A stretch of 64,000 nt of DNA. Source: Pseudoips prasinana. Taxonomy: Eukaryota > Arthropoda > Insecta > Lepidoptera > Nolidae. The notes under the pieces are model-generated. The model ran no database searches. It was not told the origin of the DNA and was given only the letters and a program-made list of their open reading frames with translations. The stretch lies in NCBI GenBank assembly GCA_951640165.1, contig OX621245.1, positions 17,042,330 to 17,106,329 of the forward strand, given 5' to 3'. The translations under genes and the position numbers were made by a program. Each line of letters opens with the position of its first letter. The stretch's first letter is position 1. Shown piece by piece: positions 13,401-28,400 of the stretch.

Positions 13401-16400
13401 TGATTTCTGGTCCGAACTTCTCCCCGTAGATCTACGTAAAAAGATACAGTTTTTACAAACGTATTTTAGTACAACATTGCTGATGATTGATTTCGTCTCT
13501 CTCTAATGTAGTTCGTATGAAAAGAACAGGGTATACATAGAACCGTCAAACTACTAATACTTCGTCGAGAGGTCCTAACGTGACGCTTATGTTTACTCAG
13601 TACTTCGCGCTTAGCAATTTAACCCACTAGTCGGCTGCTGGGTACTGAAAGTGTTAATTAAAATTACACAACTAATGATGACCTTTTCATAAGAATTATG
13701 TTAGAAAGGAATGGAATGATATTATAATTAGTTTTGTTGGTATTGCATAGAATCGGAGGTATTCTGAGTTCTTGCAACATCCACAGATTTTATAATAGTG
13801 TAATCCCACAAGATGGGGGAAATACATTTTTCGAAAGTGCATACCGAATTGTGTAAGCGAGATAACCGCATAACAAATTCTGGGTACATAGAGTAGACTC
13901 ATATCATAATTAAAACTAACGTGAGACGGGATATGACATTGTGCAGGTCGCATTTGACCTGAAGATGATCTCCTGAAGAGGTTGAAACTATTGGCCAAAT
14001 CCAATATAAAATTAATTAGGTGAGTTACTTACTATTTTTCACTAGATTAATAATAATAAATATCATAAAAAGTATTTAAGTCACCTTTTGTACAGATTTC
14101 ATTAGGCGCACACTGGAACGCATGTTACGACGGAAGCAGTATGGATGGCAGAAGTTTTGATGACAACATACGTAGTTGAATGAGTTCAGGAATTTCACCA
14201 TCACCTGTGACGAATAAAAACTATAAAAGATTGCGAAATTTACAAATTCATAGCCCATCAAAATAACTTAATCTAAACAAATTTTCATAGTGTTTGCACT
14301 TGGTCCTAGAAAAACTCGTATGTTTGCTTATTTTTATAAATAAATATTTCATACATAACATTACAAAAAATAATAGAAGGTCGATGAAAGATTTGTAACT
14401 TTGTTTGACCAGGCAAAGTCTAAATATTATGCCATCTAAGTTATAAAAACATTATGAGTTGTGGAGACAAAAGTCAAAATCTTATGCCACCTAAGCTATG
14501 AAAACATTATGAATTGTGGAGACAAAGTCAGAATCTTATGCCATCGATGCTCTGAGAACATTATGGGACGTAAAGTCAAAATCTTTTTATTTATCTTCAT
14601 TTCTAGATCATCATCATATCAGCCGAAAGACGTCCACTGCTGGACAAGGGCCATTTCTAGATATCTCATTGCAATAAAGAGAAAAAGTGGAAAAATAGAA
14701 TCTTTAGCTAGTAAAACCTGTAACAGACGAACTAAAATAGGAATTTTAATACCAACCTTAAGCCAGGGAAACCCTTTATTAGTATCAGGCGGATCTGTAG
14801 AGTTACTGTCAGGGCTGTCGGGTGGATGATCGTGGTCATCAGAGAGCACACCTGGACTTTCTTCGCCACCGCTATCGACTTCATTCGACATTATGACCGT
14901 ACCACCTGGGTATTAATGTATCCATTTCATTAATTCATCATTTACTTACAATACATTCATTGCTCCAAATGAGATAATGATAAAAGATGTGTCACTAAGT
15001 AATAGACTGTCCTGAATCCTGTTTATAAATGCGTTAAAATATGAGAAATGGTTTGGCGCATCCCTTCGTTGTTATGATATAATTTTCCATGACATAGACT
15101 TAACAATTCTTAAGTTAATCTACGTTTATAAGGTGAGTATCTAACAGTCTATCGCAAACGCAATATCTGCCGTTGCAATGCTTTCAGCATGAACTACTAT
15201 ACAATATCAACGCAAACCTTTATAACGCACTAGTTTTATAAATTCATTATCATCATCATATCAGCCGAAAGACGCCACTGCTGGCACACGCACAAATGCC
15301 TCCCCCAAAGATCTTCACAATTGTCGGTCTTGCGCTTCCCACACCCAGCGGCCTCCAGCGACCCTCACAAGATCATCGATCCATCTTGTAGAGACAGCGT
15401 CTCCCAGCTCATGTTCGCCACTTAAGAACTTTCTGCCCCAGCGGCGTCGGTTTGTACTACGAGTTATGTGCCCTACCCACTTCCTTATAAATGATTGTCT
15501 CCTAATTAACTAATCTAATCTGTTTACAGTTATCTCCGTGCAATGAATGAACAAATACTTTTAAGGTGCGAAATTGAATAGAACTTAAAACGGTTAGCTG
15601 GTCATTCGAGCTCTATGGTTTAAAAAGTGTTTACCAGGATAAACTTCGGAAGTATCGCTTCTATCTGATAATGAAGACACTTTTCTCCTGCTTTGTATCG
15701 AATCTGATCTTCGAGTCACAACTGAAATAAAAATTATATCTTATAATATATCTAGTTATAATTACAAAACAGTCAGGGGATAAGTATTCTTTTCGTCTGT
15801 AGGGATGTTACCGTCCCCACAGAATGACGCTGAACGACTAACAGAGTTTTAGCTTCACCATCATCATTACTTTAGCTGAAACACATTTACTGCTGGACAA
15901 AGGTCTCTCATAAAGATCTCCACAAATCTTGCGCCAGCGGGTTGTTGGATGTGGTAGCGCAAAACCGGATCACAAGATCATCGGTGCATCTTGTGGAGAG
16001 CCTGCCCACGCTGTATTTTCCGGTTAGTGTTTGCCACTCGAGAACCTTGTCTCAACCACCGTTGGCTCTAAAAGTAACGTGCTTCGCCTACTGCCACTTA
16101 GACGTCCGTTAAAAGGTAGATATTGCTGTCAGCTTCACCACAGTCAAGACTGACGGATATACTATACTATAGTCTAGTAGCGACTGATGTTATTATGAAC
16201 AGGATTCTGTGGATATAATTCTAACATAATTAATGACTTATGGAATTGAATGACCTTTGCCTCGGTGTAAGTATTAGTCTCACTCGGTGGTGAAAATAAC
16301 AGCACAAATCTAACTTGTGAGGCAAAGTGAAGGAACGAAGGCAAAGGAGGAAGAAGTTGTGTTCTGAACATATTCATTCACTATAAAAAAAATCCAGTAT

Positions 16401-19400
16401 GGGGCAGTGGTTAATACAGTCTTCGCAATTTCGTTCATCCCATGTTCAAACCGATTGCCGCACGGGACAACAATTTTTATGTACCTATAAATGGTTGTTC
16501 TGAGTTTGGATGTACTTTGTGTCCGTCAATTGTATGTTTGTAAAGTACTCCACGACACAGGGATATATTCTCTGGGGCTGTCGTTATCTTTAAGAAAACT
16601 GATACAGTTTACTGATTGAGAAAGAAAGCAACACGTATTAAACTTACATTCATCGACGTCTCTATTCGCGGGATCTTTTTGTCTGAGCTTGATGGAGCGG
16701 CGTTTGAAAGAGCCGTAAGCAGAATGTGTTTGCTGGGTGTTACGACGATGCATCCCTCCTTTACCACGAGAGCCCAGCCGACCTTTCTTATCGTCCAGGG
16801 CCGGAGGTATGGCATCCGCTAACTGTATGATACATTATATATATTACTACATTCTCTGACCAATTAAGAGATGTCCTCAAGAAAGGCCAAGTCAGAAGTA
16901 TCCTAAACAGGCGAGCATGTATGAAGGATAAAATGAGTGTAAACGAGTCAAAAGAGGTGTTCAACGATCGTGACAAATGGAAATCCGTTGTCTCTGCCTA
17001 TCCCACTGGGAAACAGGCGTGAGTCTATGTAAGTATGTGTATATTACTGCCTATTTGTGTAAGAACTAGTTTTCCATAATTATGGACCACATAATATTTA
17101 TGAATCAGTGCTACTTTCACAACGCCTGTTTTTAAAAGAAATTGCTTCTTCTTACTTAAATCTGTCAGCTGAAAATTGATAGCAGATTCACAAGTGATTC
17201 AAGTTAATCATGCCTTGAAAGAGTAGGACGTTGTCGTGCCCCAAAATGAATACCCAACCAGAGAATAAAATTTAATGGAAGGCGCCCCACTGATAAGAAT
17301 GCTGCTTGATAATAAAATATGTTTAAAAATCTTAGACACTTACAGTTACATTGCTTCCACCAGATACGTTCTCAGGTTCGTGTAGAACAAACGATATCTT
17401 TCGCTCTGTTTCCGCACCCGCAATTGATTGCAAACTTTGTGCTGAAGCCTGCGAGTGTCCCATACTCGACAAAGCCATACTCCAACGCCGGTTAGCTTCC
17501 CTGTCATTTAATTTATTTACATTTCAAACCTTCAATATACTTTAAACTTTGTGCACAAGGCGTATTGCACAGTTTCAGCTATTTTACTCAAGTAGCCTCT
17601 ATTTCTGATTGCTATACAATTTCCTTTGGTTTTTACAGGTTGTTTCGGCATGCCAATGTAGCAAAAGCGTATTTACTTTTTACTAATTCAATCTAAACTA
17701 TATCATCACTTATTAAAACTATTGGATAAAATTTTGAAAGGGTGTCTCACAAAACAATTTAAATATTCGTGTCGAATTTTAAAATAATTTTAATTCTTAG
17801 CAATTTTAGGTGTCATTTTACAACATTCCATGCATTTAAGTGTGCGTTCGCACGTTTTACCGATTATTTGAATTTCATTGTTATAAAATAAGAATGTGTA
17901 TGAGATAACCATAATCCTAACTGCATGTAGATTTAATATTATTATAATATCATGTCGTTCGGGTTAAACCAAGCTTTATTTCAGTTAAATGATTATGAAA
18001 CAAATGTTAAACGAATAAAATAATTCAAGAGCTTGTCTAATAAGGTATAATGGAAACAGGTAGTTAATACAAACTTATTAATTCAAGTGGTACCTTTCAT
18101 AGAACCACGTCAGCAGATTGATGTCCACTGCTGAACAAAGGCCTCCCTAAAAGATTTCCACGATGGAGTTCTGTCCATCATTTGGAGAGACATGTCATAA
18201 TGTCAGGCAGACGAGTTGGTTTCATAGAATACTATACTCTTTATTGTACACATTCAATTAGGAGAAATATATTCGAAACAAATAACATAATGTATAACTT
18301 ATTTATTTATTAATTTATTACTTACAATACATCATACAATACATACACATTCATATAATGTATTCAATTTCCCCCGATTATTTCAATATGTACAACAATC
18401 TTACTTAATATCTTAACCTAGGGAAAGTGGGTAGGTACATTAGATGAGTACCACACCTTATCATAAGAATAATGTATGTACTTAGGGAAACTACGAACTC
18501 GAGCTTATGTCATTTATTATAAGTTATTATTTATTGTTCTCAAGTAAGTGACTTATTTGTTTTTATTGAGAATAAAGAATCTTTAAACCTAAACCTAAAC
18601 CAATACAACAAAAAGTAACCTAGAAGACGAAATAAGTTATCTATCAGCCTGATATCGTCCACTGGTGGGCATAGGCCTTCCCCAAAGGTTTCTATAACAG
18701 TCATTTGGAGGGGCTTGCCATGGGCGCCGCGCTTGGCATGCGAGTTGTTGACCGCAGTTAGGTGGTAGCTAGTACACACGGCCACATATCAAGCTATACA
18801 TTTCCAATATAAGCTGACCTCTCATTGTATGACAATCCTATATAACGCGAGATCAGCTTATACTGGAAATGTATAGCTAGATATGTAGCCGTGTGTACAC
18901 AGGTGGTGCTGCTGCCCGACTACCTGCTGTATGTTTTAGTCACCTTTTACTGGTGGCGCTGTTATTCTTTTTGTGTCCGGAAACCACACCACAGATTATA
19001 TTGATTATTGCTTATGTCACGCACTGAAATTCCACTTTTTGTGCCACTATGTTTATTATTTCCACATCACGCACCAATGGAGCAAATTTTAGGACGCTAA
19101 TCCGGCTATTTGGGCCTCCAGTTGCCTCTTCTTCAGTCCTAGTCTTAGTTTACTATTAAGGACCAGTAATTTTAAGGATTCCAATACTTGTGGATTATTC
19201 TACTCGCCACGAAATATTAGGAACTACATACCTCATTACCATAATGAATGCAGTCTTATCGCGTTAAGCAATTTCTTCCAGACAACCTTAATGGATAAGA
19301 GCTGTAACTTTGGGCACTAGAAGAAATGGTAAAGAAATGAAAAAGAGCTTCTAGAAGAAATCGCGACTTGCGGTTGCACGTCATCTAATGTTACTGTTTA

Positions 19401-22400
19401 ATTTCAGATGTAATTGATTTGACGGGCCTGTTGGCGTGGTTGGCAAATGCTTGCTTTTCACGCCGGAGGTCGTGGGTTCGATTCCCATCCAGGACAGATA
19501 TTTGTGTGCATGAACATATCTGTTTGTCCTGAGTCTGGGTGTAATTATCTATATATGTATGTATTTACAAAAAAAAATGTACTATATGTATTATATCAGT
19601 TATCTGATTTCCATAGTACAAGCTCTGCTTAGTTTGGGATCAGATGGCCGTGTGTTAATAGTGTCCCAGAATATTATATTATTATTAATTCTTTGAGTAC
19701 AATAAAGAGTATTTGTATGTGAGCGTTTTAAAACCATGTACGGGTTATATAATTATATTATTCTTTTTTATTTTGATTACTATTGTCTACATGCAGTTAG
19801 CTTTATTAATCTCGAGTGCTAAAATTGTCATACGTGAACAATATTCGCTATAATATTCACATCTTTCCAAGTGTAATTTGCACATCATACTTCCATTTTA
19901 AAAAAGTGTACGTAATCCAATATTATGTACGGTTAGCAAACGAGTTATATATACCAGGCCAGCAACTATGGTCTCTATTTCACTATGAATTATAATATTA
20001 CATCGGTAAAAAGGGGTATGAATAGATCTAAATGCACACTTTTAGCACCAATTTTCACCGAACGCATATTGCCTACCCAAAGGAAAATAGAAGCAATCAT
20101 AGCTGTATACCAGGTACAGATATCTCCTATGTTGACGGTACATACTACATACGCATGCACGCTTAGTGCCGTATGCAAGGAAACATGCATTATTTCTTTT
20201 AAAAACATACTCGACTGGCATTAATGTGTGTTGACTGCTAAGAGCCCTGTTAAAATAAAAGTATCGTCAAATATATGCACTCTCTTTAATACATTTCAAA
20301 TGAACGGAACATAGTTAACTCACTTAGTCTTACATAAAATACGTCGTTTTTCCATCCATCTTCGCATAACGTAATGACAAAAAATGAAATCGTTTTACAC
20401 CATAGAATTAATCAACTACTTACCAATATAATCTTCTAAGTAATACATGAAAAGGGGGGTTGGTACCTGTAAACTCTGTCCCAAGGGCCTCTTTCCTTCA
20501 GCGATGCGCGGTTGGTTTTAGGCATACTCTGGTATGTTTCTCGGAGGAATGAAGTTATTTCGAACAATAATACGCAGGCTATAATTCGTAATGCTCGGGG
20601 ACATTCGGCACCGATTGGCTTTCCCGGAAGACGAATACTCGCTAGAAGAATATCACAAATTTATTATTAGAAACATATGTATTGTTGTAGTTGTATTAAA
20701 AAGATATTATTTTTTTTAGAAAACTATGGAGGATTTAGCAATAATGTAAAACTGGACTGAAGAATTAGCGTGCGGATAATTTGATTCACTGCTAATTGCA
20801 GTCGCATGTTTCTGTGATGTTGTGAAGCAAGCGAAATTAGCGCTACCCGATCAAAATAGCATTTATTTCAATTCATTAATAACTTGGTAAGAATTGGCTA
20901 TAGTTCCCAATTTTGGAATTGCTTTGTAAGTATTTTTATGTACACCTGTGATTAAATGTTTTGGGAGTTACTAAAGCTTGTCCAGTGGGAATTATCGAGG
21001 TTCTATATTCTATACCGTCTTCAGACGTCAGATAAGTTTTAATGTCTTTTTTTCAAAGTCTACGAAATGTGTAGGTTCTACTGATAGCATCGTTAGCAGC
21101 TGAGGCATGGCAATATTGCCAGTCTCCTCTAGTTACCTTCATCTAGGAAATCTTCCTCCTCATCTTGTTGCAGAAGTTCCCGTTGCCCATCTGGATCATT
21201 GACCAAATTGACAACTGTCTCAATGTGTTTTTTATCTTCGTTTAACATTTCCTCCAATCTATTTCCTATAGCCTACAATAAAAAAAATATAGGTATTAAG
21301 ATTTTACAGCTTTGTGCCACAGGACCATTACCAGGCTTTTAAGAACCGTTAGCTCATTAAGGGTAAAAATAGATCACAAAATTACATTTATTGTAATAAA
21401 CATACAGTGAACGCAAATAAACATGGAAGCATTACTTCAAGGAAACTAAGCGCAAATTTTGACCCAATATCCCAATCAAACTGACACAACGGAATACCGT
21501 CTCTGATTGGCCAAAATATTACCGCTCAGATACACCTTTTAAAAGTAGACTTTATGACGTCATGTTCGGGTCTAAATTACCATGTTCATGACATTCACCG
21601 AGGGATGTTTTATGTTATAAAGTGCAACGAAAATAATTCACCGTGACATTGATATTATTAAAATAATAAAGAATTATGATAAAATATACAGTATCTTGAA
21701 CTTTACGGCAAGAGATTTTCTAAGGTCTTTAAATAGAGCAGTATTTGGCGAGTTATGGGTTTATTTGCTATGATAATAGGTAAATAAAACAAATTTGTGA
21801 CTAATTATTCACTAATTATTATTTACAATTTCCGTAGGTATACATAACACTTAAGTACTACTTTTTAGGGCCCCCTTCACTTCTTTATCCATCCGTCCGT
21901 CTGTCTGTCAATACCCTTTATCTTGAAAACGCGTGGACGAATCGACTTGAAATTATAGGTGATCTAGATATGCAGAGTTACTTGTAAAATACCAACAACC
22001 TCACAGGACTAGGAAGCTAACACCATAAGCAACAACTTGCTCTACGGGCATCGCAAAGATTACGCAAGCCGCCTGGTTACATATTATTTACGATGCACGT
22101 AGAGTTATAAACATTCAAGTGGTAAATTAATTAAAATAGACTTTTTACAAAAAAAAATACAAATTATCCAAAGTTGTAAAATAAATGTTGTTGCTTATGG
22201 TTTTAGCTATCAAGTCCTGCTTTACAAGTTACCCTGTAAATATATAAATGAAATTGAATTGAATTCATTTCCAAACGAACCGTTTTCGTCCATAGTTCTC
22301 TTCGCTTTAGATCGTGTGGAAATTTGAAGAAACCAAGCTGTTTTAATACCACCATTACCATTCTTTGTGCATACCCTAAAGATGCTGAGTATTTTATCTA

Positions 22401-25400
22401 AGATTAAAATAATTGTAATAAATAAAAAAAATTCGTCATAATTTTTGTGTAGATAAATAAATTGATTCGTTTGCATAACAACATCACCATATATTATGTG
22501 TCAATTTGATTGACTTCATATTTAATAAAATTAAAATATATAGCGATGTACTTACTCGTAATAACTAATTCCAACACTCTTGTTATGCAAATGAGATTTA
22601 TTAATACACCACTTCACTGCACAGGAAGGCATTTTTGGAAATTAAACACGCTGAAACTAATAACTAACAGACGACCGCCATTGATGCCTGTAGTGCGCAA
22701 ACTCGGTCCCACTCGGTCCGCGGCACAATTTTTAAGCCCCGCCTACCGCGGCACAATCTGCGTTGGATCATTTTCGCGAGCTAGGAATGCTTCCATGTTT
22801 ATTTGCGTTCACTGTAAACATACAATGCATCACAGTTAACAGTTTCATTTCTTTCAGTATGAAGTGTAAAAGAAATGAATTACCTACATCCCGTCCCTAA
22901 CGGTGTAGACGATGACATTTCTTTGAAGTAGGTAGGAAATAGTTAAGCAGCCTTAACACTATGGTTTTAAGACAAAGGAAATTACCTCTGCCCATTGATA
23001 AAACAATTTTCCAGCAAGACGTTGCCTTCGTAGTTGAGGATTTAAAGACACTGTAAACAAAATAAAGTAATTAAATTACAAGATTGCCAAAATAAGTATA
23101 TGGCCTGTGTGAATGGTACAACAGGAAGGCGAAGACCTCGTAGAACATTCTCTGAACAAATCGGACAAGTTCTTAAGAAAGGCCAGGTCAGAAGTACCTT
23201 AAACCGGCGAGCATGTATGAAGAATATAATGACAGTAAACGAAGCAAAAGAGATGTGCAAAGATCGTGACAAATGGAAATCCGTTGTCTCTGCCTTCCCC
23301 TCTGGGGACCAGACATGATAGACTCATGTATGTATGTAAAAATAATTATAGATAAAACCGTGAATAAATAAATAAAGTTTAGTAAAACAAAAGTGAATTC
23401 TTACCGGCAGTTTTCGACGTATTTGATTTCAGCCAATAGGGCCACTGCCCTTTGTTGCAGTTATGCACTAGGTGCGCGCATTCTAAAAGTATGGCTGCTC
23501 TGCCTACTACTACTGTATTAGGCTAAAAATATATTAAACATACATCAATATAGAGTATTTTATAAGTACGTACGTATGTATACAATTAATTTAGGTATTT
23601 AGGTTAGGTAATTTAGGTATCTAGAACCATAACGTCAAGGTGCGTCCTTGACAATGAAGTAAACAGCAGAATTGGAGCAGCTGCTGCAGCCTTTGGTAGA
23701 CTTCGTTCGCTAGGGTGTTCCGCTCACACGACATAAAGCTATCTACGAAAGTAGATGTGTACATGGCGATCGTTCTGCCTAACCTCCTGTATGCGTCCGA
23801 AACGTGGTGCCTATACCGCAAACGTATCCGCACATTAGATAGATTCCACCTCAAATGCCTCCGCGACATTATGAACATACGCTGGTCGGATCGTGTTAGA
23901 AACACGGAAATTCTACGGCGGGCAAATTTTGGTGGAATTGAGATTTATTTGATGAGGCGGTAGCTGCAGTGGTGTGGCAATGTCTCCCGAATGTCTGGGA
24001 ACAGAGTAGCAAAGTGCATCTTCTACTCTGAAAGGATGGCAAACGAAAACAAGGCGGCTAATTCCTGCGGTACAAAGATGTGCCCAAGCGACATATGAAG
24101 AAATGTGACATTGATCCGTCACATTGGGAGGCTCTGGCGGCGGATCGACTACGGTGGAGGCGCACTGTACACACTAAGTAAGGTGTTCCGAGTTTAAGAA
24201 GAAGCGGAAAGAAGAGCTCGATGCTAAACGAGACGAACTCAAGGCCCGACCACCCGCCGCCATATATTATAATTATGTCGGAGGGGTGCTGACTTGTAGC
24301 GCATGTAGTCGAACGTGCACTTCAAAGATAGGTTACGTCAGTCACCTGAGAGCACATAAACGAAGCTTTCAATAGTTAGTAGCCAGTCGCTGTGGCCGAA
24401 TACGGTCACACCCATCTCTCTTCATTATCGTTATTATTTCATGTGAAGCATAATTATTCTCTAAGATATGACGTCATACCTCACAAGAATTATTATCCTT
24501 TCATCCACAATAATAACTATAAATGCCTCATAATATTAATAGGCGATTTAATATTTACAAAACCAAATTAGTTTTTAATAATAAGATATCAATCAATTCC
24601 TCTATAGTACGGATAATATTTTGAACATTATTGCTCTCACTTTTCTTACCAAATCTAAAAGAGCTGCCATGAAAAGCGCGTCAGGTGTCCCTCCTGGTTG
24701 AGTAGCGTCAAGCAAAAAGTTGAATCGAGCAAGACCTGCATATAACGGAGCTGCAGCTACTAAGCGTCGTCTCTTCAACACTACGACTTCAGATTCCCCA
24801 CCACCCGAACCACCTTCTGCAGAGCCGCGTCTTGACATATCTGTGAAAAGCGTTTATGTGATTGGTCGAATGCTGCTGCACAGTGACATTACCATGCTGA
24901 ACACACCAACAACCTGGCAAATAGTTTAATATACCCACAAGGAAATATTAAACGCCTGAAAAGACCTACTAGATCTGGATACAGAACATAAATCAAATCA
25001 ACATATATAGTGTCATTAACGGAATGTCGCCTACAAATTTAAGATCCTATAACACATCTGACTAGAGAACCGATTGCAGATTAAAGGGGAAAACAAAAAG
25101 ACATGCTACACTGAAAACCAGGGTGAGCACATTTTACCCATTCATGGGAAAAAATATGATTTCATACATTTATTGATATTAAGTTTTGATTGCATTTTGA
25201 AAAGTATTTTTCTACATGTGTTTCTAATAATAAATCAGTTCAATATCATAAATGTTTCAGAAACACATAAATACTGTTTAACCCAATTCATACTCCAAAA
25301 GCCAATGAAAATTGTTTCATGTGTTTTTAGCACCAAACTCAAGGCAAGGAATCATACATTTTATCGTTAGTTAGTTGGGCGATTGGTTTCCGCACTTAGC

Positions 25401-28400
25401 CTCCTGATTGGGCCATTAAAACAAAAAAGTCTTATCTTTAGATGGTACTGGAACCTACTGAAACACGTTATACTTTTTACCATTAGGCTACGAACTAAGT
25501 ACTGCAAGGGTGTCGATTCAATTAGCAATCTCCTAGTTTTGATTTAGGATTTACGCTTTGGATTGCGAATAGCGCTATAAAACAAATAAATCAGTCCAGC
25601 CATACACTTCGTTTATGTAGATAACCCTGAAGTACAGGTTTATTTTACTCACATCCAGCGCTGGTATCTTCGATACTACCATCTCGCTTTTTGCCCATTT
25701 TGCGAAGACCGAATCTGTTTAGTCTGTCTTCTACCCTTTTTCTTGCTCTGTAATAAAATAATTTTAGTTATGTACCATTCACAAAAACGATACATAAGAA
25801 AACATGTTTTTCAGGGCTATGTAGGTTGTTATTCAAACATTGCTCATCTTGATCATAATTTGCGAAAACGAGCTTTCTTACACCTTAAACCAAGAAAATT
25901 TCTAACTTCGATATACTTCTCTTTCAAGTATATTTTCTTAATAACTATTATTATATGCACAAGTATTATTGAGAAAATTTACCTTTCATTCAAGTCCCAT
26001 CGTATCCTAAATTGTATTTCCACAAGACGTGGGCAATGAATCTGAATTAACTCTTCGCATTGTTGCTATGTGGTTGGAATAGAATTGTATGGAACATAAA
26101 GTAAAGTCGTGTTCAGGGATCTTACTAAATTATTTCTACATGCATTAATAAAATGTTGAAAAGTGATATTTCATCAGCAAGGCAATTTTAGGGCATGTAA
26201 TGAGTCCAGATCTGAGTTTAAGATCAGTTTTTTTCTAACAATTAGTTTAGTTATTACCTGTTGAGCGTATATCCAACTCTTCGCTTAACGTGTACGGGCC
26301 GGCTCGAGTGTGCAGGGGGGACTTGTGGCGGACGCGCCAGCGACACCATGCTGCCGGAGATGGGTAGAGATTCACCTGAACCACCCCCGTTGCGGATCAA
26401 GGATTGAGATTGCTGGGGCTTTTGACGGAACCAGTTCACTGAAAAATAAATATACGCTAACAATAAACTACAACAAAACTCTGTTAAGTTGCATAGCTAA
26501 GTTACTTAAGACTTGGATGTGTATGTACATATATGCAATAATTTTTGTTGTACAAATAAATACACACTTGATTATTTGTATAAATCCTTCGATTTCTATC
26601 AAACTATATACAAACTTAACATCGTGGAATGCGAGAACTTGGTAATTAACAAGTAACATAATATAAACCAAATTTACCCAAATATATAGAAGAAAAAAAG
26701 AAAACAATATCTAACAAGTTGTATAAATTGTATCAAATAATAATATAAAAAACTAATGAAAAACACATACACAAATCAAATATTATCCTTGAACAATCCC
26801 TCTATTAACTTTCCGATTTGTAATCACATTCTGGTTAATACCACCAGTGCATACAGCATATCCATATGCTTCAACATCACTGAATCTGTCCAACAACTTG
26901 CCTTTGTCATATGCGTGTAGTTATATATATCTGCGTGAATATATATTGTGTGTGAAGAATAACGTTCAGATGTTTCAAAAGTCAAATCGTGTTGATAGCC
27001 GATGCTAGTGGGTGACGAATCAAATGATTGATATACATATTATTGGACTTACCAATCCCGCTGATGTGGAACCTTGAAGGTATAGATTTGGAGTGTGAGA
27101 TCTTATGATGTGGCGTTATATCAGCCGAAGACGCCGAAGGTATAGTCCGTTCTGATTGGCGCGGCGTCAACTGGTAGCGACGAGTACGAACTGATAATGG
27201 GGACTGACTCGCGGATTCATCACCCCCTTCTGTTTCTAATAGGCTCTGTATAAAATATATAAAAATTAGCCAGCAGCCGAATTGTTTGCGCGTTTTAAGT
27301 GCTGTAAACATCTGACTATTTGATTCAAATCAATCTTAGTTATGTGTTAGTGTTGAGCCGCCATATTGGAAAAGTAATAAATTTATGTGGATTAGTGAAT
27401 GAATCATACTAAAATAAAAAAGAAAAATCTATTATTTTGTCTTGTTTATTGATAAGTTTTAAACTAATTCTGTGAAGGTGATGTTTTAATCAAGCATGCA
27501 GATGTATTTGGCACTTATTTACGCCCATGTCATTTAGCTATTTAAAGGTTCAAATTTAAAAGGGTATCTACAACTAATGATGTTAAAATCGCTACTTGAA
27601 ATACGCACAAAATTCCCAACCTTCATAGTGATAAGGGAGCTCGGTAGCAGCTGTAGTAGCAGCGAAAGTCAGATAAAAATATATTAATACATATTTACAA
27701 CTGCTATTTAAAAAAAATATTTATTGTAAAGTGCGTATCTATTAATACGTTTCAAATGTGTAGTCCGTAAATTACACAATAGCTTAAATTTACAATATCT
27801 TTTAGGGTTCCGTACCCAAAGGGTAAAACAGGACCCTATTATTGAGTCTATCTGTCTGTCCGTCTGTCACCAGGCTGTATGTCATGAACCGTGACAGTTA
27901 GACAGTCGAAATTTTCACAGACGATGTCTTTCTGTTGCCGCTATAACAACAAATACTATAAATCTAAATAAAATGAATATTTAAGGGGCTCCCAAACAAC
28001 AAACGTGAATTTTTTGCTCTTTTTTATAGATAATGGTACGGAACCCTTCGTGCACGAGTCCAACTCGCACTTGGCCGGTTTTTATTTTAATTATATCAAC
28101 CTTTTGTTGTAAATTGTCTTCAGATAAAGCCCAAATAAAATAAAGGCTAGTTTAAAGGTAAAGTAAGAAGTCGCAAGTTAAAAAAGACATACGGTTGATG
28201 TGCAGTCAAGGAGTCGACACTGAATAGAATTTTACCTGGGTAGCTTTCTTATTACAGAGAGTAAAGGGTAGTTTTTGTAGCGCACGTGTTTCCACAGATG
28301 TGCCATCGAAAATCTAAATGCCGCGTTACATTCTTTTCGCACTCAAGTTGACACTGGCTGTGGTTGAATAAGAATTCCATCTTTAAAGTTATGTATAGAG

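Larger units (their letters stand above)
17501..20466. other. unc80 intron 26
   Basis: 3 kb. Holds an RTE tail (18110), an unnamed repeat interrupted by a MITE (18635-19000), a SINE (19422) and otherwise AT-rich sequence. 19985-20224 is open on both strands for about 75 codons but shows no similarity to anything I know and has no exon-like borders. Confidence 0.5.

Noticed and set aside
19985..20224. Facing open frames of 79 and 72 codons
   Set aside because: Mutually overlapping on opposite strands without motifs; probably chance in unique intron sequence.
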